DNA from: Thermoplasmatales archaeon | GTDB lineage: Archaea; Thermoplasmatota; E2; DHVEG-1 | Length of the DNA: 64,000 bases | NCBI GenBank assembly: GCA_020350825.1 | Contig: CP070724.1 | Location: forward strand, 1,523,922-1,587,921 | Direction: 5' to 3' | In this document: one piece after another, positions 34,411-42,809 of the stretch | Layout: every line of letters begins with the position of its first letter | How positions within the stretch are numbered: the first letter of the stretch is position 1 | The notes under the pieces: model-generated | The model's input: the letters and a program-made list of their open reading frames with translations, nothing else | Told to the model about the DNA's origin: nothing | The model's database searches: none | Position numbers and translations under genes: made by a program

Positions 34411-36261
34411 ATGAATATACCACAACCTCGTAAGATAATAAAAAATTGGTTTTTCTGGTTAATTGTAATCACAGTTACAGCTATAATTATGAGATCACTT
34501 CCTGCTTGGACTAATGCTGCATGGGGATGTGATTTTGGGATATATTATGGCCTTACGAATTCCCTTGTGGATAGTCAAGAGTTATTTAATCCATATTATG
34601 GCTGGGGAGGATCTTATCAATATTTCCCAGTTTTATATGCTATAACTGGTGTCGCACATTGGATTACAGGTATCGATGTTTTAACAATTATGCCTAAAAT
34701 CGCCCCAATTTTTGGCGGTCTTTCTGTACTACTTTTTTACTTTGTTGCATACAAATTATTAGGTGATAGAAAAAAAGCTATCCTCTCTAGTCTTTTCCTT
34801 GCAGTCATGCCATTTCATGTTTATCAGACAAGCCACGCCTCACCCTTGACTGTAGGTCACTTTTTTATGATGCTTTCTATATATCTTTTCATAAAATTTA
34901 GAGAGGATACAAGATTTATAATCCCACTTTTTATCTCAACAACCCTACTCATTATGTCTCATCATCTTACAACATATTTTTACCTGGTTGCCTTAATTTT
35001 CATTGTTTTTGTTGAAAATGCAAGTACGAAAGAATGGATGTTTTCACTAAAAAAAGATGTTTTATACATATTAGCAACAAGTGGTATGATTTTTTCGTAT
35101 TGGATTTTTATTGCTACGCCAGTTTATGATAGTTTTATGAGAGGAGGGTTTAGTGTAGGGCCCATAACCATAAACTCCATTTACACAATTATTCTATTTT
35201 ATATGGTATTTGTTTCAATGTTTGGAATTGTTTGGTTGAAAAGGAGATTGAATTTATTCATTATTAGGGAAAAACCTACTGCTAGATCTTCATTTGTAAA
35301 GTTTTTTTTGACAATAGCTATAAGTTTGATTATCATGGGTATTTTTTCTGTAGTTAAACTACCCTGGACAAACTTCAGTTTCACTCCCTTATCAATTATT
35401 TATTCATTGCCCTTGATTCTTATTTTTGCATTTGGAGTTGCGGGTTTTAGATATACCAGATTCATACAAAATGGAAGTTTTATTAGAGGGTGGCTTTTAG
35501 CTATACTTGTCTCGTTTGTATATGGATTGCTAACAAACAACTCAACTATACTGCCGCATAGACATTTTGAATATATTATGGCACCTCTAAGTATTATTTC
35601 AATATTTGGTATAAGCGGAATATTTCTGAACCTAAATTATGAATGGATTACCAGATTTACTGAGAAAATTCATCATATCAGTAAACCGTCACTTTTTTAC
35701 TTTAAAAAATCGAGTTTATTACAAAAGCGGCAACTTATTTACATTGCAGTAATCTTCTTTCTTGTCACTGCAAATGCTGTATCTGTTTATCCTTCCCATG
35801 TAGCATTAAATGCATCATATGAGGTGATATCAGACGAAGATTTTACAGTCATAGAATGGATGAATGAGAATTTTGATAAAAACAGTAGCATTATAGCTTC
35901 AGATCATCGTCTTGCAAGGATTACTGAAGCTGTTGGATTTAACACTACCTTAGATGAATCGAGCATTATTTGGATTTCGGAAAATTTTACTGACTATATT
36001 TTTGAATTAGAAGGAATTGGTAAGAATTACAGTAAAATCACTCATGTGATAATAGATGACATAATGAAAGATAGGGTAGTACATGTTGGCTTTGGAAAAA
36101 TCTTCTATATGACAAATGAATCTTATGAAAAATTTTCGTATCAACCTTTTGAACTTGCATATAGAAATGCTACTTTAAATCAAGATATGGAAGAAGAACA
36201 TTGGGCAGAAGTTTATACTGTTAATTGGACATTTATAAAAGAAATTTTAGTAAATGTATAA
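34411..36261 (+). CDS. GT-C membrane glycosyltransferase (STT3/AglB- or ArnT-like)
   Basis: A 616-aa polytopic protein with about 11-13 helices. The first outer loop has WGCDFGIYYGL, the acidic motif characteristic of GT-C enzymes that use lipid-linked sugars. A soluble C-terminal part begins near residue 480 (VIEWMNENFDKNSSIIASDHRLARI), similar to the exposed domain of oligosaccharyltransferase-like proteins, but I do not see the WWDYG motif of true AglB/STT3. It is therefore more likely a dolichyl-phosphate-sugar-dependent transferase. The convergent GT4 gene begins its stop three bases further on. Confidence 0.75.
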   Translation: MNIPQPRKIIKNWFFWLIVITVTAIIMRSLPAWTNAAWGCDFGIYYGLTNSLVDSQELFNPYYGWGGSYQYFPVLYAITGVAHWITGIDVLTIMPKIAPIFGGLSVLLFYFVAYKLLGDRKKAILSSLFLAVMPFHVYQTSHASPLTVGHFFMMLSIYLFIKFREDTRFIIPLFISTTLLIMSHHLTTYFYLVALIFIVFVENASTKEWMFSLKKDVLYILATSGMIFSYWIFIATPVYDSFMRGGFSVGPITINSIYTIILFYMVFVSMFGIVWLKRRLNLFIIREKPTARSSFVKFFLTIAISLIIMGIFSVVKLPWTNFSFTPLSIIYSLPLILIFAFGVAGFRYTRFIQNGSFIRGWLLAILVSFVYGLLTNNSTILPHRHFEYIMAPLSIISIFGISGIFLNLNYEWITRFTEKIHHISKPSLFYFKKSSLLQKRQLIYIAVIFFLVTANAVSVYPSHVALNASYEVISDEDFTVIEWMNENFDKNSSIIASDHRLARITEAVGFNTTLDESSIIWISENFTDYIFELEGIGKNYSKITHVIIDDIMKDRVVHVGFGKIFYMTNESYEKFSYQPFELAYRNATLNQDMEEEHWAEVYTVNWTFIKEILVNV

Positions 36262-36263
36262 AT

Positions 36264-37439
36264 TCATTTGTTTTTATAACTCTCGATTACACTTACATAC
36301 ACTTTTTCAAATTGGCAACCTACATGGCTCATCGAATGGTTTTTAATTAATTCTAAACTATTCTTACTCATAGTATTTCTAAGATTTTTATCTGATAATA
36401 TCTTGATAATATTGCTTGCTAGTTGCTTGCTGTTTCTCGGTTCAAACAAAAAACCGTTATCTAAACTTACAAGCTCAGGTACTGCACCTTTATTTACCAC
36501 AACAGCAGGCAGTCCTGAAGAAATTGCCTCCATTGTTACAATACTTTGTAGTTCGGCTTCTGCAGGCATCACAAACAAATCAGCAAGTGAATATATATTG
36601 ATATAATCCTGCCAGTCTAAGAAATCTACGAATGTCGTACTACCTGACACATGCAATTTTTCTGTTAACTTTTTCATTTTTTGTTTATATCCCCCGCCTG
36701 AACCACAGAAGAGAAAATGAGCGTCTATTTCTTTGACTACGAGCGGTATGGCCTTTACCAGAACGTCTAGATTTTTTTCACTGCTCATCCTCCCAGTATA
36801 CAACACGATATTTTCTTTTGGTATATTGAATTTTTTTCTAAGATATTCTCCATTATTATTTGGGTTGAAAATCTCAGTATTTACTCCGTTTGAAATAGGA
36901 GTTATTTTTGTCTTTAGGCCCCTATCAATGTACATATTCGCTCCTGTTTGTGTCGGTGCAGTTGCCCAGTCGACCAAATTGAAAAAGTATACAAGATATT
37001 TCCATGAATATTTGTTCATCATACTATAATATCGAGAGTTTAAAAAAGGGGAAAGCATGTTTTCGGGTAAAATGTGAATAGAGCCGATGATTGGTATTCT
37101 ATATTTTTTAGCACATATCACAGTATTTGCACCTATTGGATAGGGAGAGCAAACATTTACAACATCTGGTTTGAATATTTTAATAATTTTATTTGATTGA
37201 AAAATTGGAAGCGGTGAAAAATGATACTTATTATTCATGTAAAATGGTAACGTTAGCCCCCTCGGCCTGAATATCGTTGATCCTTTATCTTGCTCAACAC
37301 AATTTTTAAAAGAAAAACTGGGTGCTATTACAGCTACCTCATTTCCACGTTTTACAAGTTCATGTACGAGGCGATGTTGGGCAATTGCCCCACCATCAAT
37401 GTTTGGATAGTACGACTCTGTTGCAAATAATATTTTCAT
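36264..37439 (-). CDS. Glycosyltransferase GT4
   Basis: A 391-aa GT-B enzyme. ILFATESYYPNIDGGAIAQHRLVHELVKRG is the N-terminal domain loop. VLYTGRMSSEKNLDVLVKAIPL and PAEAELQSIVTMEAISSGLPAVVVNKGAVPE form the donor site with an E-x7-E-like pattern. Similar to mannosyl- or glucosyltransferases that act on lipids (PimB/1,2-diacylglycerol type). It belongs to the surface-glycan cluster on the opposite strand from its neighbour. Confidence 0.87.
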   Translation of the reverse strand: MKILFATESYYPNIDGGAIAQHRLVHELVKRGNEVAVIAPSFSFKNCVEQDKGSTIFRPRGLTLPFYMNNKYHFSPLPIFQSNKIIKIFKPDVVNVCSPYPIGANTVICAKKYRIPIIGSIHILPENMLSPFLNSRYYSMMNKYSWKYLVYFFNLVDWATAPTQTGANMYIDRGLKTKITPISNGVNTEIFNPNNNGEYLRKKFNIPKENIVLYTGRMSSEKNLDVLVKAIPLVVKEIDAHFLFCGSGGGYKQKMKKLTEKLHVSGSTTFVDFLDWQDYINIYSLADLFVMPAEAELQSIVTMEAISSGLPAVVVNKGAVPELVSLDNGFLFEPRNSKQLASNIIKILSDKNLRNTMSKNSLELIKNHSMSHVGCQFEKVYVSVIESYKNK

Positions 37440-37516
37440 AACAATCGATATCCAGGTACTACCTCATGATCTCATGGTTGATAAATAATGTTTACTAAAA
37501 TTATAAAACTTATTAA

Positions 37517-38467
37517 CTACTTAAATAGGTAGGGACTAAACGAAGATGCAATTGAGGAGGGTGATGTAAAAACATCGGTTGCGAAATACTGGTACCAGCC
37601 ACAACTTCTATTACATTTTTTCATATCTTGTCTTGCTTGTTTTGCCTCGTCTGATTTTAAAAATTCCATAAATGGTCCTTCAGTGAAATTATAGATTCTT
37701 TTGCCCACGGTTCTGCAAGGATAAAAAAGACCACCGTCGGAGTCAATAATTATAGAAGATGTTGAACACCCATGAGGTTTGTTAATATTATTTAAAAATC
37801 CTTTTGGGGTGGTGATAGTGTTTTTATATACTTTTTTTAAGTGAATAATTTCGCTCCTAAATTTCTCGGGGTCTGGATAATAATCATCTGTCCCATCAAG
37901 GTGGCATGCTGGCATAATAACTGTTCTTGCTCCTGCTTTATATACTCTTTTTACTTTTTCTTCTATAGTGGATAGGGTATCCTTTGTCACCACAGTCTGG
38001 ATACATATCTCTGGACCGTAGGTTTGAAATTCTTCTAATCTATCAAAAAATTCTAGATTGTCATGCCCTTCATCGATGCTTATGTGAAGGTAATCAATAT
38101 GTTTACCATATTCCTCCATAGGTCTTTTGTCTAGAAGATGTCCATTTGTAGTGAAAAATAGATAAAATGGTTTTTTATGGGCATATTCTAGAATATCACC
38201 CAGATCTTTTCTTATAAGAGGATCTCCACCCTCAAGACTTAAGACAACGATGCTGGAGTTGTCTATATTATCTAATACTTTAAATACTTCTTCTTTAGAA
38301 AGATCTGGCGTTTTCTCCATCCATACATTACAGAAATTGCATTTAAGAGAGCACTTATGAGTAACTTTAAAGGAGGCATAAAATGGATAGATGCTTTCTC
38401 TTGCCAAATAATTTGAAAAGGCATATCTCGTTGTTTTTAGATATTTTTCTATTGGTAACTTTTTCAT
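37517..38467 (-). CDS. Radical SAM/SPASM-type protein
   Basis: About 316 aa from MKKLPIEKYLK; longer in-frame starts up to 38551 exist but have no SD. The radical SAM cluster motif is CSLKCNFCNVW (CxxxCxxC), followed by LEGGDPLIRKDLGDIL and FTTNGHLL. The C-terminus has further cysteines (HGCSTSSIIIDSDGGLFYPCR, CNRSCGW) that could bind an auxiliary cluster. Such proteins in glycan/lipid clusters often modify lipids or hopanoid-like heads (HpnH-like), but the substrate here is unknown. Divergent from the flippase-like gene. Confidence 0.8.
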   Translation of the reverse strand: MKKLPIEKYLKTTRYAFSNYLARESIYPFYASFKVTHKCSLKCNFCNVWMEKTPDLSKEEVFKVLDNIDNSSIVVLSLEGGDPLIRKDLGDILEYAHKKPFYLFFTTNGHLLDKRPMEEYGKHIDYLHISIDEGHDNLEFFDRLEEFQTYGPEICIQTVVTKDTLSTIEEKVKRVYKAGARTVIMPACHLDGTDDYYPDPEKFRSEIIHLKKVYKNTITTPKGFLNNINKPHGCSTSSIIIDSDGGLFYPCRTVGKRIYNFTEGPFMEFLKSDEAKQARQDMKKCNRSCGWYQYFATDVFTSPSSIASSFSPYLFK

Positions 38468-38575
38468 AGATTCACGATGGCCGTTGAGTAATATCTTACT
38501 ACACATAAGTTTTTTTATTCGCACGTTTAATTTTAGGACCACAAGAAACATAAACCATTCCCAAAATAAAGGCTT

Positions 38576-39643
38576 GTGGATTCAACAGAAAAAAAAACAA
38601 AAACAATGAAACTTTCCATAATAATTAGTCTAATACTAAGTATTGCAATTATTATACTTATTTTGTTTTTTACAATTGACGCAGAAACATTGGAATATTT
38701 ATCAACCCAGCAGATACGATATGAATTTTTCTTTGCCGCAATGGGAATTAATGTAATCTATTGGATATTATGGGGGGTAAGGCTAAGAATACTCAGCAAT
38801 ACAATTGATAAAAATGTGAGTATTAGTGTTTGGGAATCAACAAAAATAATTTTTGCGAATCTTTTTTTAGCAAACATAACGCCCTCAATGGCAGGTGGAG
38901 AACCAGTAAGAATTTATCTATTAAATAAGAAGGGTTTAAGTGTTGGTAATGCAACAGCATCAGTACTTGGTGAGCGGTTGCTCGATGTGATATTTCTTCT
39001 CTTGTGCGTTCCTTTTGCTTTTCTTATTTTTAGAGGGCGTATAGAGGTCGGGGCCTTAAAAGTTGGGCTTACAATAGCAATAGCTATTTTTTTATTTGCA
39101 GTGATAATTTTTGCTTATGCATTAAAAAATCCAAAGAAAACCAAATCTTTTTTGATTTTTTTAAGTAATAAATTAAGTAAATTTTCCAAGAAAAAAGATA
39201 GCGAGAGTACACGCATAAAGAAAATAAACAGTGCGGTAGACGATTTCCATAACAGCATGGTCTTTTTTCTTTCTACAGGTAAAAAGACTTTTTTAAAAGC
39301 AGGAATATTTACAGCTGTATTTTGGATAACAGGTTGGATGGTGCCTCCACTAATCCTTTTGGGACTTGGCTTCGATCCTTTTATAATCGAGTCATGTGCT
39401 GCTCAGGTACTCTTAATTATAATTATTATGATGCCGACAACACCGGGAGGGGCCGGTGTCACAGAAGGTGGTGCTGCAGTCTTATATAGTATATTTATTG
39501 GCTCATCATTAGTAGGGATTTTTGTTATTTTGTTTAGGTTTATTACTTATCATATGGGTCTTATAATTGGAGTGATATTTCAATATCGAATATTCAAATC
39601 TGTTGCTTCATTTTCATTGGATGTAATTAAAAAACAAAAATAG
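38576..39643 (+). CDS. UPF0104/LPG-synthase-like membrane protein (AglD/flippase family)
   Basis: A 355-aa membrane protein with about eight helices of the lysylphosphatidylglycerol synthetase TM-region family. Typical stretches are LFLANITPSMAGGEPVRIYLLNKKGLSVGNATASVLGERLLDVIFLLLCVP and MMPTTPGGAGVTEGGAAVLY. In archaea such proteins occur with N-glycosylation genes and are proposed to move or process polyprenyl-linked glycans. GTG start at 38576; an ATG at 38606 is also possible. It closes the glycan cluster. Confidence 0.85.
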   Translation: MDSTEKKTKTMKLSIIISLILSIAIIILILFFTIDAETLEYLSTQQIRYEFFFAAMGINVIYWILWGVRLRILSNTIDKNVSISVWESTKIIFANLFLANITPSMAGGEPVRIYLLNKKGLSVGNATASVLGERLLDVIFLLLCVPFAFLIFRGRIEVGALKVGLTIAIAIFLFAVIIFAYALKNPKKTKSFLIFLSNKLSKFSKKKDSESTRIKKINSAVDDFHNSMVFFLSTGKKTFLKAGIFTAVFWITGWMVPPLILLGLGFDPFIIESCAAQVLLIIIIMMPTTPGGAGVTEGGAAVLYSIFIGSSLVGIFVILFRFITYHMGLIIGVIFQYRIFKSVASFSLDVIKKQK

Positions 39644-39654
39644 CTCTTTTAATA

Positions 39655-39775
39655 ACATTCTTGTACAGGTAAGGGGAGGAAAAGGGGCTAATGTTTAAAG
39701 GGAGGTAGAATGGGGAGGAAGAAAAATGAAAAAGAAAATTTTCCCTTAATTATAATCCACCATATTAGCCCCATA
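39655..39775 (-). ncRNA. Candidate small RNA under palindrome control (copy C)
   Basis: Minus-strand promoter GTAATATAAAG (about 39797-39807) is followed by the palindrome 39776-39789 and then ATATGGGGCTAATATGG. ATTAGCCCC (39764-39772) pairs perfectly with GGGGCTAAT (39684-39692). An inner stem joins 39742-39747 with 39698-39703. The loop, read on the minus strand, is pyrimidine-rich (TTTTTCTTCCTCCCCATTC, then TACCTCCC). No protein frame on the minus strand. On the plus strand the complement shows GGGGAGG and a 7-codon ATG frame, with no promoter. Confidence 0.5.
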
Positions 39776-39789
39776 TTAACAATTGTTAA
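39776..39789. promoter_or_regulatory. Perfect palindromic operator TTAACAATTGTTAA (site 1)
   Basis: An exact 14-bp palindrome lying 3' of the TATA box, at the predicted transcription start of the small RNA at 39655-39775. A bound regulator here would block initiation. Confidence 0.65.
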
Positions 39790-39869
39790 TTTCTCTTTAT
39801 ATTACTTTCGCATAAAATCAATAAATTCATTAAATCTTATGCTACTTTTCAGGAATATAAGTACAATAG

Positions 39870-40091
39870 TTAGTTTAATCCTCTAGCTGAAAAAAGTGAA
39901 AACTGTCCTGGCTTAAAGTTATGATATTCAGTTATTTTTTCGAAATTTTTTATAGGTATTTTTCTACTCTTTCTTTGTTGTTTTCTTTGATAGGATAAAT
40001 TTTTCATTCTTTGAGAAATAAGGAAGATTTTTACGATATCTTCAATTTCTTCACTTTCTTCAGTATCTGAGGTTGTACCAGCGATATTCAT
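39870..40091 (-). CDS. Small basic protein, TSDxEE family, paralog of 55524-55649
   Basis: A 73-aa protein: MNIAGTTSDTEESEEIEDI, then VKIFLISQRMKNLSYQRKQQ and a long basic tail. Its first 41 residues align without gaps to the 41-aa protein at 55524-55649 (both IxGxTSDxEE...I..I..IF.I..R). The start is supported by GGTGA upstream. Promoter GTAATATAAAGG is followed by the perfect palindrome 40111-40124, so it belongs to the same regulon as the small RNAs. The basic C-terminus suggests RNA or DNA binding. Function unknown. Confidence 0.6.
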   Translation of the reverse strand: MNIAGTTSDTEESEEIEDIVKIFLISQRMKNLSYQRKQQRKSRKIPIKNFEKITEYHNFKPGQFSLFSARGLN

Positions 40092-40110
40092 CTCTTCATT
40101 TCACCATTAA

Positions 40111-40124
40111 TTAACAATTGTTAA
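40111..40124. promoter_or_regulatory. Perfect palindromic operator TTAACAATTGTTAA (site 2)
   Basis: The 14-bp palindrome sits between the TATA box (about 40132-40143, minus strand) and the ATG of the 73-aa protein, covering the predicted start site. Confidence 0.65.
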
Positions 40125-40194
40125 CACCCCTTTATATTACTTTCGCATCAAATCAATAAATTCCCTTTCTTTTTCTTAAAATCCTTCTTTTATT

Positions 40195-40306
40195 TGAAGT
40201 AGGGAAGGGAGGCGGGTTCTAACATATGAGGTGAGTAGGAAAGGAGGAAAGGATATAAAATGAAAAAGTCTCCCTCATATTCTTATCCATTGAATTAGAA
40301 CCCATA
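40195..40306 (-). ncRNA. Candidate small RNA under palindrome control (copy D)
   Basis: Minus-strand TATA (GTATATAAATG, about 40326-40336, overlapping the end of the regulator gene) and palindrome 40307-40320 precede ATATGGGTTCTAA. Outer stem: 40295-40303 (TTAGAACCC) with 40214-40222 (GGGTTCTAA), 9 bp perfect. Inner stem: 40273-40280 (CCTCATAT) with 40224-40231 (ATATGAGG), 8 bp perfect. The apical loop holds ATCCTTTCCTCCTTTCC (40254-40238 on the minus strand), the motif shared with copies at 12.7 and 58.6 kb. The two stems plus a shared loop are unlikely by chance. Confidence 0.6.
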
Positions 40307-40320
40307 TTAACAATTGTTAA
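40307..40320. promoter_or_regulatory. Perfect palindromic operator TTAACAATTGTTAA (site 3)
   Basis: Same 14-bp palindrome, same distance from the TATA box as sites 1 and 2, at the start of the small RNA 40195-40306. Confidence 0.65.
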
Positions 40321-40325
40321 TTCAT

Positions 40326-40658
40326 TTATATACTTTTCGGTTCTATAGTGGGAAAACTCTTTTTTTCCCTTAAAATCTTACAAATTCTACAAATTTCGGG
40401 TATGAAAACCGTCTCTCCATGTTTAACAATCCGTTCAGCAGATATATTGATTTCTATCTTTATTTTTTCATCTTTGATTTCAATCTTACCCCGTTTTTCA
40501 GAAATATACATACAGACTGACGCTGGTGTAATTCCCAATAATTTAGCTGTTTCTCTCTGATTTAATCCAAAATTATTGATTAGACACTTGGTTATTTCTT
40601 TCTTAATAAAAGGCACGCCATACCAAATCATGTATTCGCAAGGATGTTGTTGTTTCAT
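40326..40658 (-). CDS. COG2522-type HTH regulator with four conserved cysteines
   Basis: A 110-aa archaeal transcriptional regulator. N-terminal PCEYMIWYGVPFIKKEI is the family signature. The HTH is LNQRETAKLLGITPASVCMYISEKRGKI (about 32-59). The C-terminus ends in PEICRICKIL. Cys7, 49, 90 and 93 are conserved in the paralog at 58093-58431, so they may bind zinc or an iron-sulfur cluster and make DNA binding redox- or metal-sensitive. A TATA box about 24 bases upstream makes it leaderless, and a near-palindrome (40692-40705) just above suggests autoregulation. Best candidate to bind the TTAACAATTGTTAA sites around it. Confidence 0.82.
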   Translation of the reverse strand: MKQQHPCEYMIWYGVPFIKKEITKCLINNFGLNQRETAKLLGITPASVCMYISEKRGKIEIKDEKIKIEINISAERIVKHGETVFIPEICRICKILREKKSFPTIEPKSI

Positions 40659-40691
40659 TAATAAGAATAATATCTTTAGTACTATATATAA

Positions 40692-40705
40692 TTAACTATT
40701 GTTAA
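40692..40705. promoter_or_regulatory. Near-perfect operator TTAACTATTGTTAA (site 4)
   Basis: One base differs from the perfect palindrome. It lies just upstream of the TATA box (ATTATATATAG, minus strand) of the COG2522 regulator, overlapping the BRE position rather than the start site. Confidence 0.55.
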
Positions 40706-40851
40706 CATTTCAATGAGGGAGATACCATAAATACCAAAATCTGTTGTACACAATAATTAACGACAATTGGTTTTAACCAGGAGAATCTGTGAAAGAGGGG
40801 TAGCATTTATATATTGTTGTGTATATTTTATAAATTGTAAACTGGGGAAAT

Positions 40852-42288
40852 ATGAAATCTAAAATGAGAACTATTTCATTGATTATAGCATTGATAATGT
40901 TGTTATTAATAATTGATATTGCATCATCAAGTTGGATAATAAATAAACAATCTATTGATTCTACTTCATTTATAAAGATGCCAGAGAATTTAAGGATCGG
41001 CGATCTTCTATTTATTGAGAGTATTGCATTTTTTCATAATATTCGTGATTCTTGGGATCATGTTGCTATATATATTGGAAATAACATGTTTGTCGAAGCA
41101 AATAATTACACCACTTTACCACTCCCTTTTAAAGGCAAAGCAGGAATTCAAATTACACCTTTATTAAAATATAAGTTTTGGACTCAATATTATGCGTTTG
41201 GAAAGGTAAATGCCAACGAATCTCAAAGGCTTGCAGCTGTAAACTGGGCATTGTCATTAGTAGATATTGCAGGATATCAAGTCAGTTGGGATGGAGGTAG
41301 CTGGTGGGCAAATCCTGATCCAAATGATAAAAACGATCCAAATTCCAATAACTTTTATTGCGCTGAGTTAGTATGGGCTTCATATTATAACACATCCAAT
41401 GGAACTATCGATTTAGACATATCACCTGGTCCATTACTTCCACCTAGAGGAGATGGAATCCATTTAGCTGTAAGCCCAAAAGCAATTGCCAGATGCGTAA
41501 ATGTATCAATGTATACTGAAGAAGGAGCTCCATCAGCTCCTACGAAACCTAAAGGTGATCTCACAAATGTAACTATACCTCAGTTTGGAACATATTCTAC
41601 TACTTCCACAAATATTCAAACTAGAGGTATGTTTTATCAGTGGGTTTGGGGTGACTACTATCGACCTACCCGATGGGTTTTTATTCCTAGATTTCTAGAC
41701 AATGTTATAACCGCTAAGCATCTGTGGCTTAGAATAAATATCCATGATAGATTTGATAAAAACTACGCATTTGATGTACGAGTCAGGTGCAAAGATATAT
41801 TTGGGAGAATAAGCAACTGGTCTAATCCTTTACCAGTAGATGTGACACCTAATTTTGTAGAAGGAAATTGGATTTCACCTACAGGTTACATAGATTCATC
41901 AAGTTGGCAATATGAAAAAAAAACATATGATAATAAGCCTTATCTTACTTCCTCTATTTATAGAAAAATCAGTGATAACGAATGGTGTGATGAACCTCTC
42001 ATTTTAACACTTGACATCCCAACCATGATTAAGGGTTTTAGAATTCGTTCTAATAAGGGAATATTCCACGAAAAGATGGAAATAAAATTCTATAATGGTA
42101 CTAACCTTGTTAAAACATGTACTTTTACTAGCTGGCCACATTTACGTTGGAAAAACGTTGATTTCCATAGATATAAATATATAATGGATAAAGTTGAGAT
42201 TTATTTTCTTATGAAAGATTCATTATTTCGATTAGGATTCTATGCTCATCCTATTTATGTTTACGAGTTTTATTTCCAACAATCCTGA
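40852..42288 (+). CDS. Exported YiiX-like permuted NlpC/P60 cysteine hydrolase
   Basis: A 478-aa protein with an N-terminal hydrophobic signal (ISLIIALIMLLLIIDIASSS). Residues 45-215 match the circularly permuted papain-like fold: LRIGDLLFIES, SWDHVAIYIGNNMFVEAN with the catalytic His, and later NFYCAELVWASYYN with the Cys. His before Cys is the permuted order. The remaining 250 residues are beta-rich with many Trp/Tyr and probably bind a polymer or surface. Targets could be peptides, amide bonds in wall polymers or lipids; archaea lack murein. Single gene. Confidence 0.72.
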   Translation: MKSKMRTISLIIALIMLLLIIDIASSSWIINKQSIDSTSFIKMPENLRIGDLLFIESIAFFHNIRDSWDHVAIYIGNNMFVEANNYTTLPLPFKGKAGIQITPLLKYKFWTQYYAFGKVNANESQRLAAVNWALSLVDIAGYQVSWDGGSWWANPDPNDKNDPNSNNFYCAELVWASYYNTSNGTIDLDISPGPLLPPRGDGIHLAVSPKAIARCVNVSMYTEEGAPSAPTKPKGDLTNVTIPQFGTYSTTSTNIQTRGMFYQWVWGDYYRPTRWVFIPRFLDNVITAKHLWLRINIHDRFDKNYAFDVRVRCKDIFGRISNWSNPLPVDVTPNFVEGNWISPTGYIDSSSWQYEKKTYDNKPYLTSSIYRKISDNEWCDEPLILTLDIPTMIKGFRIRSNKGIFHEKMEIKFYNGTNLVKTCTFTSWPHLRWKNVDFHRYKYIMDKVEIYFLMKDSLFRLGFYAHPIYVYEFYFQQS

Positions 42289-42360
42289 TAATTAAATTTT
42301 TTAACTATTTAATAGTAGAACATTAATTTTTAATAATAGATATGTTATTCAGCACATCCT

Positions 42361-42525
42361 ATGAAAAAAGCTGAGAAATGCATAACATGCGGTAAAGGAT
42401 TGCTTGAGCGGGGTGCTACAACATTTCAATGTCCAACATGTGACGAAATTATTGGAAGATGTGGTGGATGTAGAGAACAAAGTGTAGATTATATATGTCC
42501 TAAATGTGGATTTAAAGGACCATAG
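42361..42525 (+). CDS. Zinc-ribbon RNA-binding protein (COG2888)
   Basis: A 54-aa protein with eight cysteines forming two zinc knuckles: [26 protein letters not shown] and [11 protein letters not shown]. This small archaeal protein characteristically precedes EF-1 beta, as here: its TAG is followed 12 bases later by the EF-1 beta ATG. It is thought to act in translation. The start is ATG 42361. Confidence 0.88.
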   Translation: MKKAEKCITCGKGLLERGATTFQCPTCDEIIGRCGGCREQSVDYICPKCGFKGP

Positions 42526-42536
42526 GAGGAAAGCAT

Positions 42537-42809
42537 ATGGGAGAAGTGGTAGCGCTTATTCGCCTAATGCCAGGTGGAGTAATAAGTGACGATGAAATGC
42601 AGACAATAATCGATGAAGTAAGAAATGTAATAAAAGAACCGGTAAAACTTGGTCGGGTTGAAGTGAAAAATATAGCCTTTGGTTTAAGGGGATTGAACGT
42701 GACTGTTTCTGTACCAGATTCTGAAGGTGGGTTAGATCCAGTAGTAGGGATTCTTTCAAAAATTGATAAAGTTGACAACGTAGAAGTAGTCGATGTTGGT
42801 AGAATCTAA
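42537..42809 (+). CDS. ef1b: Translation elongation factor 1-beta
   Basis: Archaeal EF-1 beta, 90 aa: EVVALIRLMPGGVISDDEMQTIIDEVRNVIK at the start and NVTVSVPDSEGGLDPVVGILSKIDKVDNVEVVDVGRI at the end. It exchanges GDP for GTP on EF-1 alpha. Its SD, AGGAGGAAAG at 42524-42533, overlaps the stop of the zinc-ribbon gene, so the pair is co-translated. That SD stretch is exactly complementary to CTTTCCTCCT, the loop core of the candidate small RNAs. Confidence 0.93.
   Translation: MGEVVALIRLMPGGVISDDEMQTIIDEVRNVIKEPVKLGRVEVKNIAFGLRGLNVTVSVPDSEGGLDPVVGILSKIDKVDNVEVVDVGRI

Noticed and set aside
39715-39750. Plus-strand SD (GGGGAGG) followed by ATG and a 7-codon frame, and a similar 12-codon frame at about 40260
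   Set aside because: Any CCTCC loop gives an SD on its complement. TATA boxes, palindromes and stems orient transcription to the minus strand here, and the peptides differ completely between copies.
39650-40710. Possible insertion-sequence ends or CRISPR-like repeats from the recurring palindrome
   Set aside because: The copies lie at fixed distances from TATA boxes with unrelated sequence between them, no transposase is near, and there is no regular repeat-spacer spacing. No CRISPR array was seen in the window.
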